From positions 1-64,000 of the forward strand of contig CAJJZP010000011.1 in NCBI GenBank assembly GCA_905197665.1: a stretch of 64,000 nt of DNA, read 5' to 3'. Both the position numbers and the translations under genes were made by a program. The notes beneath the pieces were generated by a model that worked only from the letters and a program-made list of their open reading frames with translations, was not told where the DNA came from and made no database searches. This stretch comes from an uncultured Collinsella sp. Lineage in GTDB: Bacteria; Actinomycetota; Coriobacteriia; Coriobacteriales; Coriobacteriaceae. Each line of letters opens with the position of its first letter. The first letter of the stretch is position 1. Shown here one piece after another: positions 46,407 through 54,422 of this stretch.

Positions 46407-48677
46407 ATGCGTAATTCTGTATCTGACGTCACGGACGCCGAGATTCTGGACGAGACCCGCGAGGCCATGACCCAGGCTGCCTTCGATGCTGCCGACGAGG
46501 CCAATGCTGCCCAGGCCGTCGAGTCCGCGACCGAGAACCTGCCCGCCTTTGACGAGCTGGGACTTTCGGACGAGATGCTTCGTGCCATCGAGAACCTGGG
46601 CTACACGGCGCCCACGCCCGTGCAGGCCGGCTCGATCCCCGTGGTGCTCGAGGGCCGCGACCTGCTTGCCGCCGCTCAGACCGGCACCGGCAAGACGGCC
46701 GCCTTCTTGCTGCCGACCATGAACAATCTGGAGCACATTGCTCCGCCCAAGCCCGTGCGCGAGCGCGGCGGCCGCAACCGCCGTCGCGGCGCCAAGAAGC
46801 CCGAGGGCAACGGCCGCGGCCCCGTGATGCTCGTCATTACCCCCACGCGCGAGCTCGCCCAGCAGATCGACGAGGTCGCCAGCAAGATTGCCGACGTCAC
46901 CGGCCATGTTGCCGTGACCGTCGTGGGCGGCGTGAGCTACAAGCCGCAGACCGCGGCGCTCAAGTACGGCTGCGACATCCTGGTCGCCACGCCGGGCCGT
47001 CTGGTCGATCTGATCGAGCAGGGCGCTTGCCACCTGGACGAGGTCAAGGTGCTGGTGCTGGACGAGGCCGACCGCATGCTCGACATGGGCTTTTTGCCCG
47101 CCGTTCGCCGTATTGTGCGCGAGACGCCGGCCGAGCGCCAGACGCTGCTGTTCTCGGCCACGCTCGACGAGGAGGCCGTGGGCGAGATCACCGACCTGGT
47201 GAGCGACCCGGCACGCGTGGAGATCGCGCCCGCCACATCGACCGCCGACACTGTCGACCAGTTTGTGTTCCCGGTCTCTATCGAGGCCAAGAATAACCTG
47301 CTGCCCGAGTTCCTCAAGAAGGAGGGCCCGGAGCGCACGATCGTCTTTATGCGCACCAAGCACCGCGCCGACAGCTGCTGCCGTCGCTTGGAGCGTAAGG
47401 GCATCAAGGCCGCCGCGATCCACGGCAACCGCAGCCAGGCCCAGCGCGAGCGCGCGCTTTCGGCCTTCCGCGACGGCACCGTCGACGTGCTGGTGGCAAC
47501 CGATGTTCTCGCCCGCGGCATCGACATTAGCGACGTGCGCTACGTTGTGAACTTTGACGTGCCGGCAGAGCCGACCGACTACATCCACCGCATTGGCCGC
47601 ACAGGCCGCGCCGGCGAGCTGGGCTGGGCCATTACGTTTGTGACCGAGCAGGACGTCGATGAGTTCTACGAGATCGAGAAGCTCATGGACAAGACCGCCG
47701 ACATCTACGAGGCCGGCGACCTGCATGTGGGTCCCAACCCGCCCGCGGTTGATCCCGAGCGCGACCCTGCGGCCTTTAAGGTGAAGAAGAAGACCAAGCG
47801 CGGCAAGTCCAAGAGCAAGAAGAAGCTCGAGCAGGCACGTCGCGACGGCAAGCGCAACGGCGACGATTACGGCGATGTTGCCGGTCGTTCCAACCGCGGT
47901 CGCGATGAGCGTCGCGGCGACGGCGAGCGTCCGAGCCGTCCCAAGCGCGGCGGCAAGACCCGCGTGCGCGAGGGCGTTCAGGCTCGCGTGGACGAGGCTG
48001 TGGAGAGCGTGGCTCGCGAGGTGGCTGCCGAGGAGCGCGGGGGTGCTGCTGCTGTCGAGCAGACCCCGCGCGGCAACCGTGCCGAGCGCCGTGCCAAGCA
48101 GTTCCAGGGCGAAGCGCACCGCCGTCGTCGTGAAGACGAGGACCGTGGCGGTCGTCGTCGTGTTGAGCGCGAAGACGAGGGCCGCGGTTCGCGCGGTGGC
48201 AAGCGCGGTTCGGGTGACCGTCGTCGCTCCGGTCGCGATGGCGAGCGCGGCGGGCGCGATGAGCGCCGTGGCGGCGAAGGCCGTGGCTCGCGTGACGAGC
48301 GTGGTACCCGCGGCGGCGAGTCCCGCGGCGGCAAGCGCTTTGACGAGCGCGGAGGCCGCGAGGGTGGCCGCGGTGGCGAGCGTCGCGAGGGCGCTCGTGG
48401 CAACGGTGGTCGCAGCGGCGCCGGTCGTTCGAATGAGTCGCGTGATCGTCGCGATCCGCGTGCCAGCCGCGATCGTCGCGATGACTGGCGCAACTACGAC
48501 GACACCCGCGAGGAGCGCCGTGGCGGCTATCGCGGCGGGCGCGGCGGCAACCAAGCCGGCTCCCGCGGCGGTCGTGCCGGCGGTCGCGATAACCGTGGCA
48601 GCTATGGCAACAATCGTGGCGGCAAGCGCGGCGGCAGCTCCCGTCGTCCCGGCGACGGCGGCGGCAAGCGCAAGTAA
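46407..48677 (+). CDS. DEAD-box RNA helicase with long RGG-rich tail
   Basis: RNA-unwinding ATPase of 756 residues, of the CsdA/RhlE class. The Q-motif is ENLGYTAPTPVQ near 61, Walker A AQTGTGKT near 90, DEAD box VLDEADRMLD near 217, SAT near 250 and HRIGRTGRAG near 396. A basic Arg/Gly/Lys insertion near 118-136 sits between motifs I and Ia. From about 480 the protein becomes Lys- then Arg/Gly/Asp-rich (many RGG, RRG and RDERR units) for nearly 280 residues, likely an RNA-binding, disordered tail. ATG 46407 follows AAGGAA; in-frame upstream sequence is leader. A strong terminator follows. Confidence 0.93.
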   Translation: MRNSVSDVTDAEILDETREAMTQAAFDAADEANAAQAVESATENLPAFDELGLSDEMLRAIENLGYTAPTPVQAGSIPVVLEGRDLLAAAQTGTGKTAAFLLPTMNNLEHIAPPKPVRERGGRNRRRGAKKPEGNGRGPVMLVITPTRELAQQIDEVASKIADVTGHVAVTVVGGVSYKPQTAALKYGCDILVATPGRLVDLIEQGACHLDEVKVLVLDEADRMLDMGFLPAVRRIVRETPAERQTLLFSATLDEEAVGEITDLVSDPARVEIAPATSTADTVDQFVFPVSIEAKNNLLPEFLKKEGPERTIVFMRTKHRADSCCRRLERKGIKAAAIHGNRSQAQRERALSAFRDGTVDVLVATDVLARGIDISDVRYVVNFDVPAEPTDYIHRIGRTGRAGELGWAITFVTEQDVDEFYEIEKLMDKTADIYEAGDLHVGPNPPAVDPERDPAAFKVKKKTKRGKSKSKKKLEQARRDGKRNGDDYGDVAGRSNRGRDERRGDGERPSRPKRGGKTRVREGVQARVDEAVESVAREVAAEERGGAAAVEQTPRGNRAERRAKQFQGEAHRRRREDEDRGGRRRVEREDEGRGSRGGKRGSGDRRRSGRDGERGGRDERRGGEGRGSRDERGTRGGESRGGKRFDERGGREGGRGGERREGARGNGGRSGAGRSNESRDRRDPRASRDRRDDWRNYDDTREERRGGYRGGRGGNQAGSRGGRAGGRDNRGSYGNNRGGKRGGSSRRPGDGGGKRK

Positions 48678-48710
48678 CATACGCATCGCGCGGTAAGGCG
48701 AGATGAATTT

Positions 48711-48745
48711 GGGCCCCGAGCAGACTATGCTCGGGGCCCTTTTTA
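48711..48745 (+). terminator. Terminator after the helicase
   Basis: GGGCCCCGAGCA pairs perfectly with TGCTCGGGGCCC around GACTA and is followed by TTTTT. Confidence 0.93.
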
Positions 48746-49513
48746 GAGGGCGCAGCTTGAGGTGGGGCGGCTCCCTAACGAAAATGCACGGAGACGGTCG
48801 CGGCAAGAGATGTGGGCTATCGGCTTAGTTGGAGATTCGCGTATGCGGGGTTCTGGCATCGACGGAGAACGTGAAACTCCCCACTGACACGCGGCGGCTG
48901 CGGTGCCCGGGCGGACACGCCAGGGATTCCGCTCGCCGTCTGGCGCCCCTGCTGCCATCTGGCTTTCACGCTCGCATTCTTTTGGATGTGAGCGTGTTTT
49001 TTCACGGCATGCACGGGTCCCTCCGGGTGCACCGTGCATTTTTGGGAGTATTCAGCAGGCCGGGGCGGCTGTATACGCACCGGAAGCGTCTTTTTGGGCC
49101 AGCGAGATCCTTCGACAGACTATTTGGGTTGGCGGACGGGGTCCGGCGCGGCAATATCACGCGTTTCGCGTCGCGCCGGGCCCCAAAATGACGCCGATCG
49201 CGCGGCTTCCCCGATTCGCGGCGTCGCCGACGGGGACCGCGATGCTGAATACTCCGGTTTTTGCACGGTCCAAGCAGGGGTACGTTGGGACGGGAAGGGG
49301 TGCCCCCGTCTTTTTATGCATGACGCAAGCGAAATTATGCAAGACAATAGGGCACCATGCACCGGATACCCAGATTGGGGGCGACATGCACCGCGATACG
49401 GGGTCGGGTGCCCCACCGGGAATAGCCACGAGGGTTACAAAACTATAGAGACATCCAAATATCGCCTAAAAACCGTTTATCGGAGAATAAATACCGTTCA
49501 CCGGTCATAATGA
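48746..49513. other. Gene-free 0.77-kb stretch with terminator-like hairpins
   Basis: Several short frames overlap in all phases, but none has a ribosome site or recognisable product. Two hairpins with T-runs are present: ATGCACGG/CCGTGCAT then TTTTT (49009-49043), and GACGGG/CCCGTC then TTTTT (49289-49315). The pieces TGCACGGGTCC, CGGGTGCACC and GGGTGCCCC recur in varied form. It may encode one or more small RNAs, or be decayed coding sequence. Confidence 0.5.
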
Positions 49514-49541
49514 TTGTTCTGGCTTTGGGCTTGTCTACAAT
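49514..49541 (+). promoter_or_regulatory. Promoter of the alpha-glucoside PTS operon
   Basis: TTGTTC (49514-49519) and TACAAT (49536-49541) are 16 bp apart. The transcript would begin near 49548, giving a leader of 130 nt that contains the antiterminator-terminator pair. Confidence 0.65.
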
Positions 49542-49566
49542 AGCTCCCGTAAAAAGAAATGCGGAA

Positions 49567-49647
49567 GGTTACCGAGTCCCTCGGACGTGGGCCTAACCAA
49601 AGTCTTTGAACGGATGTGTCTCTATGGACGCATTCGCTTGATTTTGG
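49567..49647 (+). promoter_or_regulatory. RAT-like antiterminator and terminator in the PTS leader
   Basis: GGTTA (49567-49571) pairs with TAACC (49594-49598) and CCGAG (49572-49576) with CTCGG (49580-49584), giving a stem with an asymmetric bulge, as in ribonucleic antiterminators. Downstream GGATGTGTC (49612-49620) pairs with GACGCATTC (49627-49635), then GATTTTGG. A LicT/BglG protein is encoded in the operon and would be the regulator. The sequence is not a close match to the Bacillus consensus. Confidence 0.5.
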
Positions 49648-49678
49648 TTGGGCTATATTTATGAAGGGACATGCCACC

Positions 49679-50191
49679 ATGGGTTTCTTTTCTCGCCTGA
49701 TGGGCGGTTCGGATGAGCAGAAGACTGCATCTTCCGAGTTCGAAATCCTCGCTCCCGTTTCCGGCGAGCTTGTTCATCTGGAAAAAACCAATGACCCCGC
49801 TTTTAGCAGCCGCGCCGTGGGCGATGGCGTTGCCGTGGTTCCCCAAGAGGGAACGGTGTGCGCTCCTGTTTCCGGCACCGTCGCGGCGCTGTTTCCGACT
49901 GAGCACGCGCTGGGCATCATGTCCGACGACAGCTCTGCTCAGGTGATGCTGCATATCGGAATCGACACTGTTAAACTTGAGGGCAAGGGCTTCCATGCGC
50001 TTGTTGCCCAGGGTGACCATGTCGACGCGGGCCAGCCCCTCGTCGAGGTCGATTTCGACGCGGTCCGCGCCGCCGGCTTCGATCCCACGGTCTTCGTTAT
50101 CGTGTGCGAGCGTTCGGAGAACTCGACTCTTCGTGAGCACGCTTCCGGCCCTGTTGCTGTTAAAGAGCCTGTCGTCTGGCTTTCCGAGTAA
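49679..50191 (+). CDS. PTS EIIA component, glucose (Crr) type
   Basis: Phosphoryl carrier of 170 residues. The glucose-type EIIA fold is seen from about residue 22 (ILAPVSGELVHLE), with CAPVSGTVAALFPTEHA near 62 and the phospho-histidine in VMLHIGIDTVKLEG near 92. AAGGGA lies 11 nt before the ATG. It is the first gene of the operon, before licT and a EIICB gene that lacks its own EIIA. It may also serve MurP, which has no IIA domain (inference). Confidence 0.9.
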   Translation: MGFFSRLMGGSDEQKTASSEFEILAPVSGELVHLEKTNDPAFSSRAVGDGVAVVPQEGTVCAPVSGTVAALFPTEHALGIMSDDSSAQVMLHIGIDTVKLEGKGFHALVAQGDHVDAGQPLVEVDFDAVRAAGFDPTVFVIVCERSENSTLREHASGPVAVKEPVVWLSE

Positions 50192-50209
50192 ATTCTTGTG
50201 GTGGGTACC

Positions 50210-51064
50210 GTGGTTATCAAGCGAGTTTTCAACAACAACGTCGCAATGGTCACTTCGGACGATGGCTCTGAGCTCATCGTCATCGGTCGAGGTCTCTGCT
50301 TTGGCCGTCATGCCGGCGATGCCATCGACGAGGCATCGGTCGAAAAGACCTACGCGTTGCAGGAGGGAACTTCTCAGGATTCGCGTACGATTGACCGCTT
50401 GGCACATCTTTTAGAGTCCATCCCCACCGTCAACCTCGTGATTTCCGAGGACATCGTTCAGATGCTTCGTCGAGAGCTCAATGTTGATATCAACGACAAG
50501 ATTCTCATTGCTCTCGCAGACCATATCAGCCTTGCTTTGGAGCGCGAGCGCAAGGGCGTCCCCTGCGAGAATCCGTTGCTGCTCGAGATCCAGCAGTTCT
50601 ATCGCAAGGAGTATGCGCTTGCGGGCCGTGCGCTGCAGATTGTCAAGGAGTATATGGGCATCCAGATGAGCGAAGAAGAGCAGGGTTTTATTACGCTGCA
50701 TATCGTCAACGCCACCATGCCGCAACGCTCCGACCGTCTCATCATCTCGGTCCAGCTTGTTCGCGACGTGCTCGCGATTGTTTCCGAGCGCTATGCTACG
50801 ACCCTCGATGACACCTCGCTGCCCTATGAGCGTTTCGTCCGCCACCTGCAGTTTTTCGCACAGCGGGCGCTTGACCCCGCGGCCGGGCAGATCAATGACG
50901 ATGCACTGTTCCGAATCGATGAAACTAAGTATCCGTGCGCGTTCTCGTGCGCGGACGCCATAGCCGCCCACTTGTCGTCTACCTATAACGTTGTCGTTAC
51001 CGATGCCGAGAAGAGTTATCTCGCATATCACATTGTTAACCTGCTTGGAGAACCTGGTCTCTAG
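50210..51064 (+). CDS. licT: LicT/BglG-family transcriptional antiterminator
   Basis: RNA-binding antiterminator of about 284 residues. The N-terminal CAT domain (1-55) has VIKRVFNNNVAMV and GRGLCFGRHAGDAI. Two PTS-regulation domains follow, with conserved histidines in ADHISLALERE, TLHIVNA, FVRHLQFF and AYHIVNLL. It would bind the leader at 49567 when the sugar is present. GTG 50210 is preferred because LicT proteins begin M-x-I-K-x-V-x-NNN and GGTGGG lies just upstream; GTG at 50198 and 50201 are in frame. Confidence 0.9.
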   Translation: MVIKRVFNNNVAMVTSDDGSELIVIGRGLCFGRHAGDAIDEASVEKTYALQEGTSQDSRTIDRLAHLLESIPTVNLVISEDIVQMLRRELNVDINDKILIALADHISLALERERKGVPCENPLLLEIQQFYRKEYALAGRALQIVKEYMGIQMSEEEQGFITLHIVNATMPQRSDRLIISVQLVRDVLAIVSERYATTLDDTSLPYERFVRHLQFFAQRALDPAAGQINDDALFRIDETKYPCAFSCADAIAAHLSSTYNVVVTDAEKSYLAYHIVNLLGEPGL

Positions 51065-51163
51065 GCATAACGTGCCCACACATCGATTGATATAAGGCAG
51101 GGCTTATGGCCTTGTCCAGGGCACATCTGTCTTAATTTGCGGAAAAGGAAGGGGAGTACCGCT

Positions 51164-52780
51164 ATGACCGCAAAAAAGAAGTTCAATTTCAAAGCGCCGT
51201 TGGAGGTGTTCGCGAAGTCAATCGTCCAGCCGATGATGTATCTCTCGGTTGCCGGCATTCTGCTCATCGTGGGCATTATTCTGACCAACAAGACCATTTG
51301 CGCCTTGATCCCCGTACTGGGCTCCGGTCCGTTCCAGCTTGTGGGCGCCGTTGTCTATCAGTCGCTGATGTTTATCATCAACAACCTCTCGATTCTGTTC
51401 TGCGTGGGCATCGCCGGCGCCATGGCAAAGAAGAACAAGGGCCATGCTTCGCTGATTGCCCTGATGTCGTTCTTCCTGTTCCTGCAGGCTAACAACATCG
51501 TGCTCAACGCCACCGGCTCTCTTGCCGAAGCGAGCGGCATGCTCGGTCTTACCGGAACCGGCCAGAGCACCGTTATGGGCATTCAGGTGCTCGATACCGG
51601 CGTGTTTGGCGGCATCATTCTTGGTTGCATCACCGGTGCCGTGTTCAACAAGTACTCGAACAAGCAGTTCCCCATTGCCCTTTCGATGTTCTCGGGCGTT
51701 CGTTTTCCGTTCCTGATCATGATCATCATTTCCTGGATCATGGGTGCTGGCTTCTGCATCGTTTGGCCTCCGGTTCAGGGTGCCATCTCCTCCGTTGCCG
51801 GCATCATTAAGGAGTCGGGCAACATCGGTCTGTTTATCTACGGCATGCTCAACAAGCTGCTCGTTCCTACCGGTCTGCATCACCTCATCTACACCCCGTT
51901 CCAGTTCTCCGATGTGGGCGGCACCCTGACGCTGGGCGATCAGGTTATCGCCGGCGCCTATCCCATCCGTGTTGCCGAGATGGCAATGACGGGCCAGCCC
52001 TTCTCCGATAGCACCTACTTCAACAGCTACACCTTCAACAACCTGTGGCCCTACATCGGTATCGGTCTCGCCTTTATCTTCACCGCTTACAAGGGGAACA
52101 AGGATAAGACCAAGGCCGTTATCATCCCGCTGATCATCACCGCCGTGCTCTCCTGTGTCACCGAGCCCATGGACTTCCTCTTTGTCTTTGCCGCTCCCGT
52201 GCTCTTTGTTGTTCACTCGGTTCTTTCCGGTATCTTCCTGGTCCTGCTCAAGGTCCTCTCCGTGCCCGCTTCGACTGCAGGCGGCATTATCAACATCGTG
52301 GTTTCCAACCTGGTCCTTGGTGTCGATAAGACCAACTGGCCGATGATGCTCGTGCTCGGAGTCGTCAACGCCGCTCTGTACTTCTTCCTCTTCACCTTCC
52401 TTATTAAGAAGCTCAACCTCCACACGCCTGGCCGCGAGGAGGAGTCCGAGCTCGCCGAGTCCGTTGCCGAGGGCGAGGCCGCCGCGTCTGTCGCGGTGAA
52501 GCAGGGCGCTGTTGCCGCAGCTCCCGCAGAGGGCGTCGATGCAGGTATTGCCGACCTGGTCGCAGGTCTTGGCGGCAAGGACAACATCGAGGAGCTCGAG
52601 AACTGCTTTACACGTCTTCGCGTGAACGTTAAGAACCCGGACCTCATCGATGAGGACCTCATCAACCACGTGCCCAACAGCGGCATCAACCGCAACGGCA
52701 ACAATATCCAGATCATCTTTGGCATGAAGGTCGCCGAGATGCGCGACAAGGTCGAAAACGCAATTGAGAAGGAGCAGTAA
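51164..52780 (+). CDS. PTS EIICB transporter for alpha-glucosides
   Basis: 538 residues. The EIIC domain (about 10-425) has ten membrane segments and the VPTGLHHLIYTPF and CVTEPMDFLFVF motifs of the glucose/maltose superfamily. An Ala/Glu linker (about 430-455) leads to EIIB with the phospho-cysteine in ELENCFTRLRVNV. There is no IIA domain; the one at 49679 is the partner. The next gene, 4 bp away, is a 6-phospho-alpha-glucosidase, so the substrate is probably maltose or a related alpha-glucoside. GGAAGGGGAG precedes the ATG. Confidence 0.88.
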   Translation: MTAKKKFNFKAPLEVFAKSIVQPMMYLSVAGILLIVGIILTNKTICALIPVLGSGPFQLVGAVVYQSLMFIINNLSILFCVGIAGAMAKKNKGHASLIALMSFFLFLQANNIVLNATGSLAEASGMLGLTGTGQSTVMGIQVLDTGVFGGIILGCITGAVFNKYSNKQFPIALSMFSGVRFPFLIMIIISWIMGAGFCIVWPPVQGAISSVAGIIKESGNIGLFIYGMLNKLLVPTGLHHLIYTPFQFSDVGGTLTLGDQVIAGAYPIRVAEMAMTGQPFSDSTYFNSYTFNNLWPYIGIGLAFIFTAYKGNKDKTKAVIIPLIITAVLSCVTEPMDFLFVFAAPVLFVVHSVLSGIFLVLLKVLSVPASTAGGIINIVVSNLVLGVDKTNWPMMLVLGVVNAALYFFLFTFLIKKLNLHTPGREEESELAESVAEGEAAASVAVKQGAVAAAPAEGVDAGIADLVAGLGGKDNIEELENCFTRLRVNVKNPDLIDEDLINHVPNSGINRNGNNIQIIFGMKVAEMRDKVENAIEKEQ

Positions 52781-52783
52781 ACA

Positions 52784-54166
52784 ATGATCATTACTCTGTG
52801 TGGTGGCGGATCCACCTTTACCCCTGGCATCGTCAAGTCCATCGCTCTGCGCAAGGACGAACTCGACGTTGACGAGATTCGTCTGTACGACATCAACGAG
52901 GAGCGCCAGCGCAAGATCGGCGTGCTCGTGGACTGGATTTTGCACGAGGACCTTGGCCTGGACATCAAGCTCACGGTGACCACCGACAAGGAGACTGCCT
53001 TTACGGACGCGAGCTTCGTGTTTGCCCAGATGCGCGTGGGCGGCTATGCCATGCGCGAGCAGGACGAGAAGATTCCGCTGCGTCACGGCTGCGTGGGCCA
53101 GGAGACCTGCGGTTGCGGCGGCCTTGCCTACGGCATGCGCACCATCTTCCCCATGGTCGAGCTGATTGACGACGTTGAGAAGTATGCCAAGAAGGACTAC
53201 TGGATTCTTAACTACTCCAACCCTGCCGCCATCGTCTCCGAGGGCTGCCGCGTCCTGCGTCCCAACGCTCGCATCATCAACATCTGCGACATGCCGATCG
53301 CGATTATCGACGTGGTTTGCGCCGCACTCGATATCGACAAGAAGGATGTCGAGTACGATTACTTTGGCCTCAACCACTTTGGCTGGTTCACCTCGATCCG
53401 CCACAAGGGCGAGGAGGTGCTCCCGCAGCTGCGCGAGTACATCAAGGAGCACCAGATCCTGCTGCCCGATTCCTACCTCAAGGGCATGAGCTCGCTGATG
53501 TCCAAGAAGCCCGAGGAGGCCACCGACGAGCACCCCGAGCAGAACCGCCACACCAAGGGCAGCTGGTACTACGTCTGGAAGGGCGAGTACGAGATCATGG
53601 AGTGCTTCCCGGAGTACCTGCCCAACACGTATCTGAACTACTACCTGCAGCAGAAGGAGTTCGTCGAGCATTCCAACCCCGAGCGCACCCGTGCTAACGA
53701 GGTTGAGGAGACGCGTGAGAAGAACCTCTTTGATGGTATCGATCACTACGAGAAGACGGGCGAGATCGACGAGAGCACGTTCTATGCGGGCAGCCACGGC
53801 GACTGGATTGCCGACCTGGCTATCGCTCTGAAGAACGACACCAAGCAGCGCTTCCTGGTCATTTGCGAGAACAAGGGCGCTATCCCCAACATGCCCTACG
53901 ACGCTATGGTCGAGCTGCCTGCCTACATTGGCAAGAACGGCCCCGAGGTCATCAGCCGCGACAACATTCCTCTGTTCCAGCAAGGTCTTATGATGCAGCA
54001 GCTGAACTCCGAGAAGCTCGTGGTCGAGGCTACGATCGAGGGTTCTTACGAGAAGGCGCTCAAGGCCTTTACGCTGAACAAGACCGTGCCTTCGATGAAG
54101 GTCGCCAAGGAGGTTCTCGACGACATGATCGAGGCCAACAAGGGTTACTGGCCCGAGCTTAAGTAA
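52784..54166 (+). CDS. glvA: 6-phospho-alpha-glucosidase (GH4)
   Basis: NAD+- and Mn2+-dependent glycosidase that cleaves the phosphorylated disaccharide imported by the PTS. The 460-residue protein starts with the NAD motif LCGGGSTFTPGIV. NYSNPAAI is near 143, and CDMP at 168-171 is the tetrapeptide that marks the alpha-glucosidase branch of GH4, as opposed to CNVP or CNxP in beta-glucosidases. GLNHFGWF near 198 supplies a metal histidine. It is the last gene of the operon, 3 bp after the transporter stop. Confidence 0.93.
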   Translation: MIITLCGGGSTFTPGIVKSIALRKDELDVDEIRLYDINEERQRKIGVLVDWILHEDLGLDIKLTVTTDKETAFTDASFVFAQMRVGGYAMREQDEKIPLRHGCVGQETCGCGGLAYGMRTIFPMVELIDDVEKYAKKDYWILNYSNPAAIVSEGCRVLRPNARIINICDMPIAIIDVVCAALDIDKKDVEYDYFGLNHFGWFTSIRHKGEEVLPQLREYIKEHQILLPDSYLKGMSSLMSKKPEEATDEHPEQNRHTKGSWYYVWKGEYEIMECFPEYLPNTYLNYYLQQKEFVEHSNPERTRANEVEETREKNLFDGIDHYEKTGEIDESTFYAGSHGDWIADLAIALKNDTKQRFLVICENKGAIPNMPYDAMVELPAYIGKNGPEVISRDNIPLFQQGLMMQQLNSEKLVVEATIEGSYEKALKAFTLNKTVPSMKVAKEVLDDMIEANKGYWPELK

Positions 54167-54199
54167 AAGCAACAGGGTCGCTGGCCGCATACCTGGAGC

Positions 54200-54244
54200 A
54201 ATGCCCCGTCCACGTGATTGCGTGGGCGGGGCATTGTCATTTGG
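54200..54244 (+). terminator. Terminator after the PTS operon
   Basis: TGCCCCGTCCACG pairs with CGTGGGCGGGGCA around TGATTG; the T-rich tail is weak (TTGTCATTTG). Confidence 0.65.
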
Positions 54245-54261
54245 TAACGCGTTTTACCAAA
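54240..54261. promoter_or_regulatory. Palindrome upstream of the hydrogenase operon
   Basis: TTTGGTAA and TTACCAAA are perfect 8-bp arms around CGCGTT. It lies 160 bp before the first hydrogenase gene. It could be an operator; a second dyad, GTTGTT...AACAAC, stands at 54332-54348 and resembles half of a Rex site. Neither can be assigned. Confidence 0.5.
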
Positions 54262-54422
54262 TATGGCATTTATCTGCGATAAAGGTGTTTAGCACCGCTG
54301 AGGGCCGCGTTTTATACCGCCTGCCGAACTGTGTTGTTGCCAAACAACTTATTAGGCCAGTGTGTTGCATGTAGCATTTTCGCCCGGCCTCGCCTCCGGG
54401 CTGCCATGTGAGAGGGGATCTT

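Noticed and set aside
48829..49510. Overlapping frames of 120-180 codons after the helicase
   Set aside because: No ribosome sites, no domain, and composition typical of noncoding GC-rich DNA; two of them cross terminator-like hairpins.
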